Of a stretch of 64,000 nt of DNA, positions 29,109-37,391 are shown piece by piece. The translations under genes were made by a program, and so were the position numbers. The first letter of the stretch is position 1, and each line of letters begins with the position of its first letter. This stretch comes from Agrobacterium cavarae. GTDB taxonomy: Bacteria > Pseudomonadota > Alphaproteobacteria > Rhizobiales > Rhizobiaceae. Below the pieces are notes generated by a model, which was given only the letters and a program-made list of their open reading frames with translations, was not told the origin of the DNA and ran no database searches. The DNA lies in NCBI RefSeq assembly GCF_004310285.1, contig NZ_SISF01000023.1, positions 420,481-484,480 of the forward strand, written 5' to 3'.

Positions 29109-30617
29109 TCATATAAACAGAAGATGGATAATTGCGTAGAGCGCGGCGGCAAGTGCAGCACTTGCCGGAAGCGTGATGATCCAGGCCGCGATGATCGTCA
29201 TAAAGTGCGACCGGCGCACCAGATAGCGCCGCCGCGTCTCCGAAGCATTTTCGTCCGGCTCGTCAGTTGAGGGATCGGCTGGCGCAAGGCTCTTGCGCAG
29301 AGCCTCCTGCTGCTTTCGGCCCTGTGCCGTATACCATTCGCGGAAGAAGCCGACACCGAAGACAGCCCCGATCGCCGTATGGGTGGTGCTGACCGGCATG
29401 CCGAAATGCGAGGCGGTGAGGACGGTGAGTGCCGTTGAGGTTGAAACGCAAAAGCCGCGCATCGGGTTGAGCTTGGTGATCTGTTCGCCGACGAGCCGGA
29501 TCAGGCGCGGCCCGAACAGCAGGATGCCGCAAGACAAGCCGAACGCGCCGATCAGCATCACCCATTGCGGTGCCGGCGCGAACACATCGTTGAGGTTGCC
29601 GTAATCGGCCCTGACGATGGCAACGACCGGGCCGATCGCATTGGACACGTCATTGGCGCCGTGGCCGAAAGACATGAGTGCTGCTGCAAAAATCAGGGGC
29701 CACTGGAACAGCGTGCGAAGCGACTGGTTGCGATTCTCCAGACCCTCGGATTGATTGCGGATCAGCGGGATACAGAGCCGCCAGGCGATGAGGCCGACGG
29801 CCAGGCCGGTTGCCAGGGAAACGCCGCTCGGCACATCGATCACCCGATGCAAGCCAAAACGCATGAGATAGGCGGTCATGACACCGGCCATCACGCCAAG
29901 CAGCACCGGCACCCACTTGCGGGCGGCGTCGATCTTGTCGTCGCGGTCGATGATGACTTGGTTGATGAAGGCGAGCAGGGCGACCGCGAAGAAGGCGCTG
30001 ATGAACGGCGTTAGTACCCATGTCAACGCAATGCCCATGAGTGACGCCCAGTCCACCGCACCGACGCCGAAGGCGGCCGTGCCGGCCCCTGCCACCGCAC
30101 CGACGATGCTGTGCGTGGTGGAAATCGGCGCCTTGAGCAGATTGGAAAGATTGACCAGAAGAGCCGCCGCCAGAATGGCGCCGAGCATGGCCCAGGCAAA
30201 CACATGAGGATCAGGCACCGTCCTGACATCAACGATGCCGCTTGCAATTGTCTCGACAACATTACCGCCGGTAATGAGAGCGCCGAACACTTCACAGATC
30301 GCGGCGATGATGAGTGCTGCCGTGAGCGGCAGAGCCTTCGAGCCCACGGCCGGTCCGACATTATTTGCGACGTCCTTGGCACCGATATTCATCGCCATAT
30401 AGGCGCCGATGATGGCCGCGGCGAGCGTGATCACCGCGCCCGGCGTCCCTCCGGCGTAGGAACTGGCGACCAGAGCCGTTACCACGAGGAACAGGAGTGC
30501 AGCACCCGGCGCCACGAACCGCTGGCCGAGATGGTTCACTGCTTCCTCGACGCGGGTCATCTTGTCGAGATCCTTGTCGAGTGTCGGCTTTTTGCGGTTT
30601 TCGGGAAATTGCGTCAT
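29109..30617 (-). CDS. pit: PiT-family inorganic phosphate transporter
   Basis: 502 residues with about ten to twelve membrane spans. Two PiT repeats carry the signature loops: NIGAKDVANNVGPAVGS in the N-terminal half and FGHGANDVSNAIGPVVAI in the C-terminal half, plus the paired PISTTHSIVGA and PVSTTHTAIGA helical hairpins. PiT proteins import phosphate (as metal-phosphate) driven by protons, with low affinity. A hydrophilic segment near the C-terminus (SLAPADPSTDEPDENASE) is acidic. It is the upstream member of the minus-strand run pit-rsmE-gshA; no PhoU-like pap gene is adjacent, unlike the orfA-pit arrangement in S. meliloti. Confidence 0.93.
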   Translation of the reverse strand: MTQFPENRKKPTLDKDLDKMTRVEEAVNHLGQRFVAPGAALLFLVVTALVASSYAGGTPGAVITLAAAIIGAYMAMNIGAKDVANNVGPAVGSKALPLTAALIIAAICEVFGALITGGNVVETIASGIVDVRTVPDPHVFAWAMLGAILAAALLVNLSNLLKAPISTTHSIVGAVAGAGTAAFGVGAVDWASLMGIALTWVLTPFISAFFAVALLAFINQVIIDRDDKIDAARKWVPVLLGVMAGVMTAYLMRFGLHRVIDVPSGVSLATGLAVGLIAWRLCIPLIRNQSEGLENRNQSLRTLFQWPLIFAAALMSFGHGANDVSNAIGPVVAIVRADYGNLNDVFAPAPQWVMLIGAFGLSCGILLFGPRLIRLVGEQITKLNPMRGFCVSTSTALTVLTASHFGMPVSTTHTAIGAVFGVGFFREWYTAQGRKQQEALRKSLAPADPSTDEPDENASETRRRYLVRRSHFMTIIAAWIITLPASAALAAALYAIIHLLFI

Positions 30618-30680
30618 GGAAACGCTTTATAGCGACATCGAAAGCGCTTGGCTGGCGTATTCGCGACACGAAGTCGTCAT

Positions 30681-30714
30681 TAGAGCGTTTCCGTTAAACA
30701 AGGAAACGCCCTAA
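30681..30714. repeat. GCGTTTCC/GGAAACGC palindromic repeat overlapping the Nudix stop
   Basis: tagagcgtttcc (30681-30692) pairs with ggaaacgccctaa (30702-30714) apart from one wobble, around a 9-base loop. The right arm supplies the TAG stop of the minus-strand Nudix gene. A fragment of the same sequence (tctagcgtttccgc) occurs near 40104-40118. Confidence 0.75.
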
Positions 30715-31220
30715 GAATTGGCGGCCTTTTGCGGCAGGGGTGGTGCGGTTCTCGCCATGTGCTTGCCGAAAGCGACGAAAAGCTGCTTCAACTCGATTTC
30801 GTTGACGCGCTTTTCCGCTTCCTCGGGCGAAACCCATTCCAGCTTACGGCTTTCCCGTTCGGGAAAATTCTTGGTGAGGTCTGCGACCTCCAGAACGTGA
30901 ACCTGCACCAGGCAGGTAACCTTCACCCCGTTCTTCAGCTTTTTCTCATAGTGGAAGAAGCCGAAGGGCTCCTTCTGTACGGTTCCCCGCACACCCGCTT
31001 CTTCGAAAGCCTCGCGTTCAGCAACCGCATGCGCCTTCTTGCCTTCCATTGGCCACCCCTTGGGGATGACCCACCGTCCGGTGTCCCGGCTGGTGAGCAG
31101 CAATACCTCAACATCGCCGTGCTTCTTGTTACGGCGGTGGCATATGGCACCATATTGCTGTCGAGGGGGACGGCGCAGCATCAGGCCGACGTCTTGGGCC
31201 AGACGGCTCAGAAGGTTCAA
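30711..31220 (-). CDS. Nudix hydrolase
   Basis: 169 residues. The Nudix box is present in GWPMEGKKAHAVAEREAFEE then AGV: the RE..EE..G core (REAFEEAG) is intact, but the first Glu of the G-x5-E-x7-REUXEExGU consensus is replaced by Lys. The opening (RRPPRQQYGAICHRR) and GRWVIPKGWPMEGK are typical of the diphosphoinositol/diadenosine polyphosphate-like branch found in alphaproteobacteria. Likely cleaves a nucleoside diphosphate derivative or dinucleoside polyphosphate; substrate unknown. The gene stands alone on the minus strand, and its stop codon falls inside a palindromic repeat (30681-30714) that probably also terminates it. Confidence 0.88.
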   Translation of the reverse strand: MNLLSRLAQDVGLMLRRPPRQQYGAICHRRNKKHGDVEVLLLTSRDTGRWVIPKGWPMEGKKAHAVAEREAFEEAGVRGTVQKEPFGFFHYEKKLKNGVKVTCLVQVHVLEVADLTKNFPERESRKLEWVSPEEAEKRVNEIELKQLFVAFGKHMARTAPPLPQKAANS

Positions 31221-31303
31221 CGCGGGGTATTCCTTTCAGGGTAGAAGTGTGCAAAGGCCCGAACCACGAAGCGTTCGGCGAATTTCATTGTCTGCTTATG
31301 AAG

Positions 31304-31332
31304 AGAGTGGGTCAATGCAGATGTCCCACTCT
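31304..31332 (-). terminator. Hairpin after mfppB
   Basis: Perfect 8-bp arms agagtggg (31304-31311) and cccactct (31325-31332) with a 13-base loop, 18 bases past the mfppB stop on the minus strand. No T-run follows, so the call is weak. Confidence 0.4.
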
Positions 31333-31350
31333 TGCACCAATATTTCTGGG

Positions 31351-32106
31351 CTATTTTTGGGTCTCGGAAGAAGAAATCCAGTGCTTCAGCCCCGTTGTAA
31401 CGCCGTCTGCTTCTTCTTTGAGCGTGATGATCATATTATGTTTACCGGCGGCAAAAGATTTCAGCTCTTCAAGCGCATTGGCGACGACCACGCCCCGCAC
31501 GCCTGGCAGTTCGAACATGGCCCGATCGTTGCCGGTATCGCCCGCTACCACGGTTTCATCGAGCCCGATGCCAAGGTGATCGCAGAGCCAGCGAATCGCC
31601 GCTCCCTTGTCCGCGGCGCGGGGAAGGACATCGAGATCCCGTGCGCTGGAATAGACGATCCGCGCGGCAACACCATTGTCGTTGAGCCGCCACTCGATGT
31701 CTGCCAGCATGTCGTCATCGGCATCGTGCAGATACCAGCTGGATTTCAGCCCATGCTGGTATCGGTCGGGCTGTAGACTGATGCCCGGAACATCTTTCAT
31801 CACCGACGCGATCCTGTCGGCGTCGAACGCCGCGCCAAGCTGCGAGGTATAGGCTTGCGAAAGCCTCGGCTCGCCCTGGCGTGACAACATGGTGCCCACC
31901 CCGCCGATGATATAATCCGGGCGAGGCAAAGGCACAGAGTCCAGGAGTTCGAGCTGATCATCGATCAGTCGCCCGCTGTTGAAGACCAAGAGCGGACGTG
32001 CTTCTTCCGGAAGCGAGCCCCAGAAGTCGCGAAAGCGCGCCGTCGCCTCATCATTGCCGACGACGGTACCATCCAGATCAGTGGAAAAAAGGCGAACAGG
32101 TTTCAA
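31351..32106 (-). CDS. mfppB: Mannosylfructose-6-phosphate phosphatase (sucrose-phosphatase family)
   Basis: 251 residues, HAD superfamily. Motif I FSTDLDGTVV gives the nucleophile Asp10 and acid Asp12; motif II is LLVFNSGR, the lysine motif is in AADKGAAIRWL and motif IV is VVAGDTGNDRAMF. The closest style is the sucrose-6F-phosphate phosphatase group. Next to the synthase it should dephosphorylate mannosylfructose-6-phosphate to mannosylfructose, as shown for the A. tumefaciens pair. Its start overlaps the synthase stop by four bases in the form TTGA, so it begins with TTG and is translationally coupled. The identity depends on the pairing; sucrose-6-phosphate activity is the alternative. 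Confidence 0.86.
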   Translation of the reverse strand: MKPVRLFSTDLDGTVVGNDEATARFRDFWGSLPEEARPLLVFNSGRLIDDQLELLDSVPLPRPDYIIGGVGTMLSRQGEPRLSQAYTSQLGAAFDADRIASVMKDVPGISLQPDRYQHGLKSSWYLHDADDDMLADIEWRLNDNGVAARIVYSSARDLDVLPRAADKGAAIRWLCDHLGIGLDETVVAGDTGNDRAMFELPGVRGVVVANALEELKSFAAGKHNMIITLKEEADGVTTGLKHWISSSETQK

Positions 32107-33440
32107 TCGCCGTCATTCCACGGTTCGGCCCAATCGGATTCCTCCAGAACGGGCATCATCGTGCGGCCTTCGACCACAGACAGAAGCTGCTGCGCAATGC
32201 CTGTCCAGGTAAACAGGCTGCGGGCCTTATGGGCTCCCATACGTGAAAGCCGGCCGTAGAGACGCTCGTGCTTGAACGGCTTCATCATGGTGATGCCAAG
32301 ATCTTCCTTGTCGAAAGGATCGGCAAATAACGCATGGCGCCCATAGCTGACGGCTCGGAAGAGACCGCCATGGATGGTCACCACGGTCGGCGTGCCGCTT
32401 GCCATCGCCTCGATCGCCGTCATGCCGAAGGGCTCGTAACGGCTGGACAGGACGAAAAGATCGGCGGCGCGGTAGATGTCCGGCAAATCCTCATCCGAGA
32501 CGTAACCGGAGAAGACCACCTTGTCTTCCAGACCCAACTCGCTCACCCGCTCTTTCAGCTGGTTGAGGATCGTGGTCTCCTGCTGGTCCATATTCTCGCC
32601 GCCGACGGCAAGATGCAGGCGTGCTTCGGGCTCGCGCTCGGCCAGCACGGAGAAGCCATCGATCAGAAGATCATAGCCCTTATTGGTGGCCAGACGACCA
32701 AGCGCCAGAACGGTCTTGCCTTCGAAGCCGAAACGCTGACGCAGCATTTGCCGCGAGGCTTCCGACACGGGGAAGAAGCGGTTGTCGTCATATCCTGGCG
32801 GGATCATATGGACCTGCTTGCGCTTCAGTCCGTAATCTTCGAGCAGCACATCGAGCTGCACCGGCGTCGTCGCGATCACCATGTCGCAACTGCGGTAGAT
32901 GATCAGTTCGTGCTGGATGCGTTCCTTGAAATTGAATTCCAGTTCGAACGTATCGGCCTTTTCCGGATAGTCGGTTTCCATCTGGCGCTTTTTCCAGATG
33001 CCGAGCGAATGGGGCGTATGAAGGTGGGGAATCTTCAGCGCTTCGGAGAGCCGCTGTCCCGCAACACCGGCGTCCCAGTAATGGCTGTTGATGAAGGAAT
33101 AGGAGAGGTCGTTTTTCTTGATGAAGCGCAGCGCGTTTTCGCACCATTCCAGCAGATGGCGGTGGAGATATTCCTTCGGAATAAACTCTTTCCCGCCGCA
33201 GGGAATGCGGACGACGCGGACGCGATCGTCCACCTCATCGATTTCCGGTTGGTCCTCAAAGCGGCGGGTGTAAAGATCGACGGTATAGCCGAGCTGGCCG
33301 AGTTTCTTTGCAAGTTCGAGGACATAGACAACCTGTCCTCCGGTGTCGGCTGCGCCAAGCGGCGGGTGTGCGGCTACATAGCCATGCGTCGATATGAGTG
33401 CTATCCGTGGATAGCGTTCAGTTTCGCTCGTGGTAGTCAT
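32103..33440 (-). CDS. mfpsA: Mannosylfructose-phosphate synthase (GT4 family)
   Basis: 445 residues from the ATG at 33440, which has GATGGGA upstream (the frame reaches 33479). GT-B fold retaining glycosyltransferase of the sucrose-phosphate-synthase group: the N-terminal PPLGAADTGGQVVYV binds the acceptor, and the C-terminal EPFGMTAIEAMASGTPTV holds the E-x7-E donor motif. In A. tumefaciens the orthologous enzyme makes mannosylfructose-6-phosphate from GDP-mannose and fructose-6-phosphate; mannosylfructose is an osmoprotectant there. First gene of a two-gene operon with the phosphatase. A sucrose-phosphate synthase cannot be fully excluded from sequence reading alone. Confidence 0.87.
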   Translation of the reverse strand: MTTTSETERYPRIALISTHGYVAAHPPLGAADTGGQVVYVLELAKKLGQLGYTVDLYTRRFEDQPEIDEVDDRVRVVRIPCGGKEFIPKEYLHRHLLEWCENALRFIKKNDLSYSFINSHYWDAGVAGQRLSEALKIPHLHTPHSLGIWKKRQMETDYPEKADTFELEFNFKERIQHELIIYRSCDMVIATTPVQLDVLLEDYGLKRKQVHMIPPGYDDNRFFPVSEASRQMLRQRFGFEGKTVLALGRLATNKGYDLLIDGFSVLAEREPEARLHLAVGGENMDQQETTILNQLKERVSELGLEDKVVFSGYVSDEDLPDIYRAADLFVLSSRYEPFGMTAIEAMASGTPTVVTIHGGLFRAVSYGRHALFADPFDKEDLGITMMKPFKHERLYGRLSRMGAHKARSLFTWTGIAQQLLSVVEGRTMMPVLEESDWAEPWNDGD

Positions 33441-33662
33441 CGCGTCCCATCTTGGTAGAAATTTCCAATAACCCGTCAAGAACGTCTTGAAGTTGATAAA
33501 GTTCCCGGAAAAATTGCCGAACTAGGATTATTCGTTCCTTGGAAGCAGAAAGATGGCGCCTCTGAACACGTCGTATTTTAGCAGTTGCCCTGCGTCAACT
33601 CGGCACCTGCCAATGCATCTTTTCATTTGATAAATCAGGGTGATCGAGACGGAGAATGCCGA

Positions 33663-34937
33663 ATGGCCAGGGGACGATTTGCATTTGCCAGCGCACCGGA
33701 AAGGGCGCTGGCGCTAGGGGAAATTCATGCCAGACCGACCGTGTTGCTCGGTCCGTCACGCATCATCGTCCAGCTTGCCTTCATGATGGATGGCGGTGCG
33801 TCGGTCCATCACTCGGCGATCGCGGAAATGTCGCGCAGCCGCGGCGTTGCGCCGCCGGAGCGTGATGCTCGCCACCACGCCATGCCCTGCGGCCTGGGAA
33901 CGCTTCGATGGGAGCGGCACACCGAATTCTCCACATGGTTCTGGGATGGCCCGGCACCGGATAAGATTGGCGGCGATATCATCGGCGATCCGTTTGGTGA
34001 CGGGTTCTCGCCGCCTGGCTCGCTGATTTCCGCGGTGAGATTGGAGATCCGCTCCGAGGGTCCGGAGACTGTCGACGCCGAGAGCCATTTCGATCCGATC
34101 AGCCTCTGTCACAGCACGGTGCGCGAAGGGCAGGCCTCCATTCTGACCGACTTCCGCCAGGATCGCGACGGGCTGACCCAGTTTCTTCTGCTCGACCGTG
34201 GGCTGACGGATTCCGCACGCGGCGGTATCGTGCAGCGTCTACTCGACATCGAAACCTATCGCACCCTTGCAATGCTCGGCCTGCCGCTGGCGCAGACGCT
34301 CTCGCCGGAAATTCGCCGGATCGAAGACGGTTTGACCGCAATCACCCAGCGGATGAAGAACGGAGCGCGGGAGGAAGCCGATGCGCTTCTGGCCGAAATG
34401 ACCCGCCTTGCCGCGGAACTGGAAGCCAATGCGGCGCTCAGCCTCTACCGCTTCGGCGCCAGCCGCGCCTACGACGTGATCGTCCGCGAGCGTATCCGCA
34501 CCCTGGCCGAAACGCCGATCCATGGGCATGAGACCATGGCGACATTTCTGGAGCGGCGACTGGCACCCGCCATGCGCACCTGCCAGTCGGTAGAGGAGCG
34601 TCAGGCGAACCTGTCGCGCAAGCTCTATCGCGCCACAGCGCTTGTGCGCAGCTGGATCGATGTCGAACTGGAACGCCAGAACACGGTGCTTCTAAATAAC
34701 ATGAACAAGCGCGCCGCGATGCAACTGCGCTTGCAGCAGACGGTCGAAGGCCTCTCGGTCGCGGCCATTTCCTATTATGTCGTGGGGCTGATCGGGTATC
34801 TGATAAAGGCCCTGACCCATGATCTGCTGCCGGTCGATCCGGCGGTGGTTACGGGTGCCTCCGTTCCGGTGGCCGTTCTTGGTGTCTGGTGGGTCGTGCG
34901 CAATATCCGCAAGCGCCATGCCGACGGGGCGCATTGA
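33663..34937 (+). CDS. DUF3422 family membrane-anchored protein
   Basis: 424 residues from ATG 33663; the frame runs back to 33585 but the N-terminus MARGRFAFASAPERALALGE fits the family start. DUF3422 features include EIHARPTVLLGPSRIIVQLA, PCGLGTLRWERHTEFSTW and the long central region. Two hydrophobic spans lie at the C-terminus (about AAISYYVVGLIGYLIKAL and PVAVLGVWWVVRNI), so it is a tail-anchored inner-membrane protein with a large cytoplasmic domain. The biological role is unknown. It is divergent from mfpsA (about 220 bases apart) and convergent with a LysR gene three bases away. Confidence 0.85.
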   Translation: MARGRFAFASAPERALALGEIHARPTVLLGPSRIIVQLAFMMDGGASVHHSAIAEMSRSRGVAPPERDARHHAMPCGLGTLRWERHTEFSTWFWDGPAPDKIGGDIIGDPFGDGFSPPGSLISAVRLEIRSEGPETVDAESHFDPISLCHSTVREGQASILTDFRQDRDGLTQFLLLDRGLTDSARGGIVQRLLDIETYRTLAMLGLPLAQTLSPEIRRIEDGLTAITQRMKNGAREEADALLAEMTRLAAELEANAALSLYRFGASRAYDVIVRERIRTLAETPIHGHETMATFLERRLAPAMRTCQSVEERQANLSRKLYRATALVRSWIDVELERQNTVLLNNMNKRAAMQLRLQQTVEGLSVAAISYYVVGLIGYLIKALTHDLLPVDPAVVTGASVPVAVLGVWWVVRNIRKRHADGAH

Positions 34938-34940
34938 CCT

Positions 34941-35846
34941 CTACAGCGCGTCCTTGTCCCAATAGGGCAAGGGCCCGTAAAGTCCCGCCAGGTAATCGAT
35001 GAACAGTCGAACCTTGGCGGGCAGGAACCGGCGGCTGGAATAGACCGCCGAAAGCGCGACGTTCTTCGATCCTTCATAAGCGGGCAAAACCTGAACCAGC
35101 GCGCCGGATTTCAGCTCGGGCCCGATATCCCAGGTCGAGCGCAGCGCGATGCCGAGACCCGAGATCACCGCCTCGCGGATGACTTCCGACGAGTTGGTTA
35201 CCAGAAGGCCTTCGGGCCGAAGGTTGAACGCACCCTCCGGTCCCTCCAGGCGCCAGAGATCGTTATTATGTGCGGGCAGGCAGCGGTGATTTTTCAGGTC
35301 CTCGATCGTTTGCGGCAGCCCATGTTCCTCGACATAGATACGGGAGGCGCAAAGCACGCGACGCACCGGCGCCAGCCGTCGCGCAACAAGGCTCGAGTCC
35401 GACAGGTCGGCGATGCGGATAGCGAGATCATAGCCTCCCGCAACAATATCGATAAAGTCGTCGCTGAGCGTCAGGTTGATGGAGAGCGATGGGTGCTGGT
35501 CCATGAAACCTTTGAGATGCGGTGCGACATGCATGCGTCCGAAAGAGGTGGAGGCCGAGACCTTCAATGTGCCGGTCAACATATTGGATCGGCCGGAAAC
35601 GAAGTCTTCCGCTTCTTCTAGCCCTTCCAGCACGGCGAGAATTCTCTGATGAAATCCCTGGCCGGCCTCGGTCAGGGAGATTTGCCTTGTGGTGCGCTGA
35701 AAAAGCCGCGCGCCAAGCTTTTCCTCCAGCCGCTTGATGCGCTTGGAGATGACGGCCGGAGAATAGCCCAACGCCTTTGCAGCAACCGACATGCTGCCGG
35801 AGGCGGCGACGCTGGCAAAGACTTCAAGATCGCCGAGATTCGTCAT
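34941..35846 (-). CDS. LysR-family transcriptional regulator, divergent from glcDEF
   Basis: 301 residues from the ATG at 35846; eleven more in-frame residues upstream look like spacer. HTH opening MTNLGDLEVFASVAASGSMS, then AAKALGYSPAVISKRIKRLE; the sensor domain includes SASTSFGRMHVAPHLKGFM, typical of the DmlR/CrgA-like branch that often regulates organic-acid or redox genes. It faces glcDEF across about 110 bases, so it is the best local candidate to control glycolate oxidation, in place of the GntR-type GlcC of E. coli. The effector (perhaps glycolate or glyoxylate) is inferred from position only. Confidence 0.86.
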   Translation of the reverse strand: MTNLGDLEVFASVAASGSMSVAAKALGYSPAVISKRIKRLEEKLGARLFQRTTRQISLTEAGQGFHQRILAVLEGLEEAEDFVSGRSNMLTGTLKVSASTSFGRMHVAPHLKGFMDQHPSLSINLTLSDDFIDIVAGGYDLAIRIADLSDSSLVARRLAPVRRVLCASRIYVEEHGLPQTIEDLKNHRCLPAHNNDLWRLEGPEGAFNLRPEGLLVTNSSEVIREAVISGLGIALRSTWDIGPELKSGALVQVLPAYEGSKNVALSAVYSSRRFLPAKVRLFIDYLAGLYGPLPYWDKDAL

Positions 35847-35957
35847 CGGTCCACACCATTCTTTCCGGATTGGAAACAATCTCTAGCATTTGTGAGGCTT
35901 GCAACCAAGGCGCAAACGCCGCATAGGATTGTGTAGATGAGGGAGCATCTGCAGACC

Positions 35958-37391
35958 ATGTCGCAATCCATTCAATTTTTGCAGCCGCGCGCCGCGGTGC
36001 TTTCCGCTCGGGACAGGATCGTCTCCGATCTTGCAGACCTGCTTCCGCCAGACTGTCTTGTGCATGAGCCGCGAGAGCTCATGCCCTTTGAAACCGACGC
36101 TTTCGTTTCCTATCGCCGCATGCCCCTGGCCGTCGCGTTGCCGAAGACGACGGCCCAGGTCGCTGCCGTCCTGAAATACTGTCATCGCTATGGCGTGCCC
36201 GTGGTGCCGAGAGGGGCCGGCACGTCGCTGTCCGGCGGCGCGATCCCGCAGGAAGATGCCGTAGTGATCGGCCTTTCAAAAATGTCCTCCATTCTTGAAC
36301 TGGACTTCTTCAACCGCACCGCAATCGTGCAGGCGGGTGTTACCAATCTCTCGATTTCCGACGCAGCAGGTCCTCAAGGCTTCTTCTACGCGCCTGATCC
36401 GAGTTCGCAGCTTGCGTGCACCATTGGTGGCAACATCGGAATGAATTCGGGCGGCGCTCACTGTCTGAAGTACGGTGTCACCACCAACAATCTTCTCGGG
36501 GTGAAGATGGTGCTGGTCGACGGCACCGTGCTGGAGCTTGGTGGCAAGCATCTGGATGCGGCGGGCTACGATCTTCTCGGTCTCGTCTGCGGCTCGGAGG
36601 GCCAACTCGGCATCGTCACGGAAGCGACGGTGCGATTGATCGCCAAGCCGGAAGGCGCCCGCCCGGTGCTCTTCGGTTTCGAAAGTTCGGAGGAAGCGGG
36701 CTCCTGTGTGGCCGATATTATCGGCTCCGGCATCATTCCCGTTGCCATCGAATTCATGGACAAGCCAGCGATCGAGATTTGCGAGGCGTTTGCCAAGGCG
36801 GGTTACCCGCTCGATGTCGGCGCATTGCTGATCGTCGAGGTCGAAGGCTCGGAGGACGAGATGGATGCCATGCTGGCGGACATCGTCGCGATCGCCCGCA
36901 AACATGCGGTAAAGACGGTGCGCGAGTGCCAGTCGGCGATGGAAGCGGCGGCGATCTGGAAAGGGCGCAAGTCCGCCTTCGGTGCGACGGGTCGGATCGC
37001 CGATTACATCTGCATGGATGGCACGGTGCCGCTCAGCCAGCTTTCTTATGTGCTGAAGAAAACCAGCGAGATCACCGACGCGCTCGGTCTTCGCGTCGCC
37101 AATGTGTTCCATGCGGGCGACGGCAACATGCATCCTCTGATCCTGTTCAACGCCAATGATCCGGATGATGCGGCGCGCGCCGAAGAGGCGGGCAACCAGA
37201 TCTTGAAGCTCTGTGTCGATGCGGGCGGCTGCCTGACCGGCGAGCATGGTGTGGGAATCGAGAAGCGCGACCTGATGCGTCATCAGTATTCCGATGCCGA
37301 TCTGGCGCAGCAAATGGCGGTCCGCGCGGCCTTCGATGAAGGCTGGATCATGAACCCGTCCAAGGTCTTTCCGCTGGAGGGTAGAGATTGA
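35958..37391 (+). CDS. glcD: Glycolate oxidase FAD-linked subunit
   Basis: 477 residues from ATG 35958, or 484 from ATG 35937; neither has a perfect ribosome site (gaggga lies between them). FAD-binding PCMH domain at the N-terminus (VVPRGAGTSLSGGAIP, DPSSQLACTIGGNIGMNSGG) and the C-terminal FAD-oxidase domain ending GCLTGEHGVGIEKRDLM and MNPSKVF. With GlcE and GlcF it oxidises glycolate to glyoxylate at the inner membrane, passing electrons to the respiratory chain. Its TGA stop overlaps the glcE ATG by one base. The upstream LysR gene is divergent. Confidence 0.94.
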   Translation: MSQSIQFLQPRAAVLSARDRIVSDLADLLPPDCLVHEPRELMPFETDAFVSYRRMPLAVALPKTTAQVAAVLKYCHRYGVPVVPRGAGTSLSGGAIPQEDAVVIGLSKMSSILELDFFNRTAIVQAGVTNLSISDAAGPQGFFYAPDPSSQLACTIGGNIGMNSGGAHCLKYGVTTNNLLGVKMVLVDGTVLELGGKHLDAAGYDLLGLVCGSEGQLGIVTEATVRLIAKPEGARPVLFGFESSEEAGSCVADIIGSGIIPVAIEFMDKPAIEICEAFAKAGYPLDVGALLIVEVEGSEDEMDAMLADIVAIARKHAVKTVRECQSAMEAAAIWKGRKSAFGATGRIADYICMDGTVPLSQLSYVLKKTSEITDALGLRVANVFHAGDGNMHPLILFNANDPDDAARAEEAGNQILKLCVDAGGCLTGEHGVGIEKRDLMRHQYSDADLAQQMAVRAAFDEGWIMNPSKVFPLEGRD

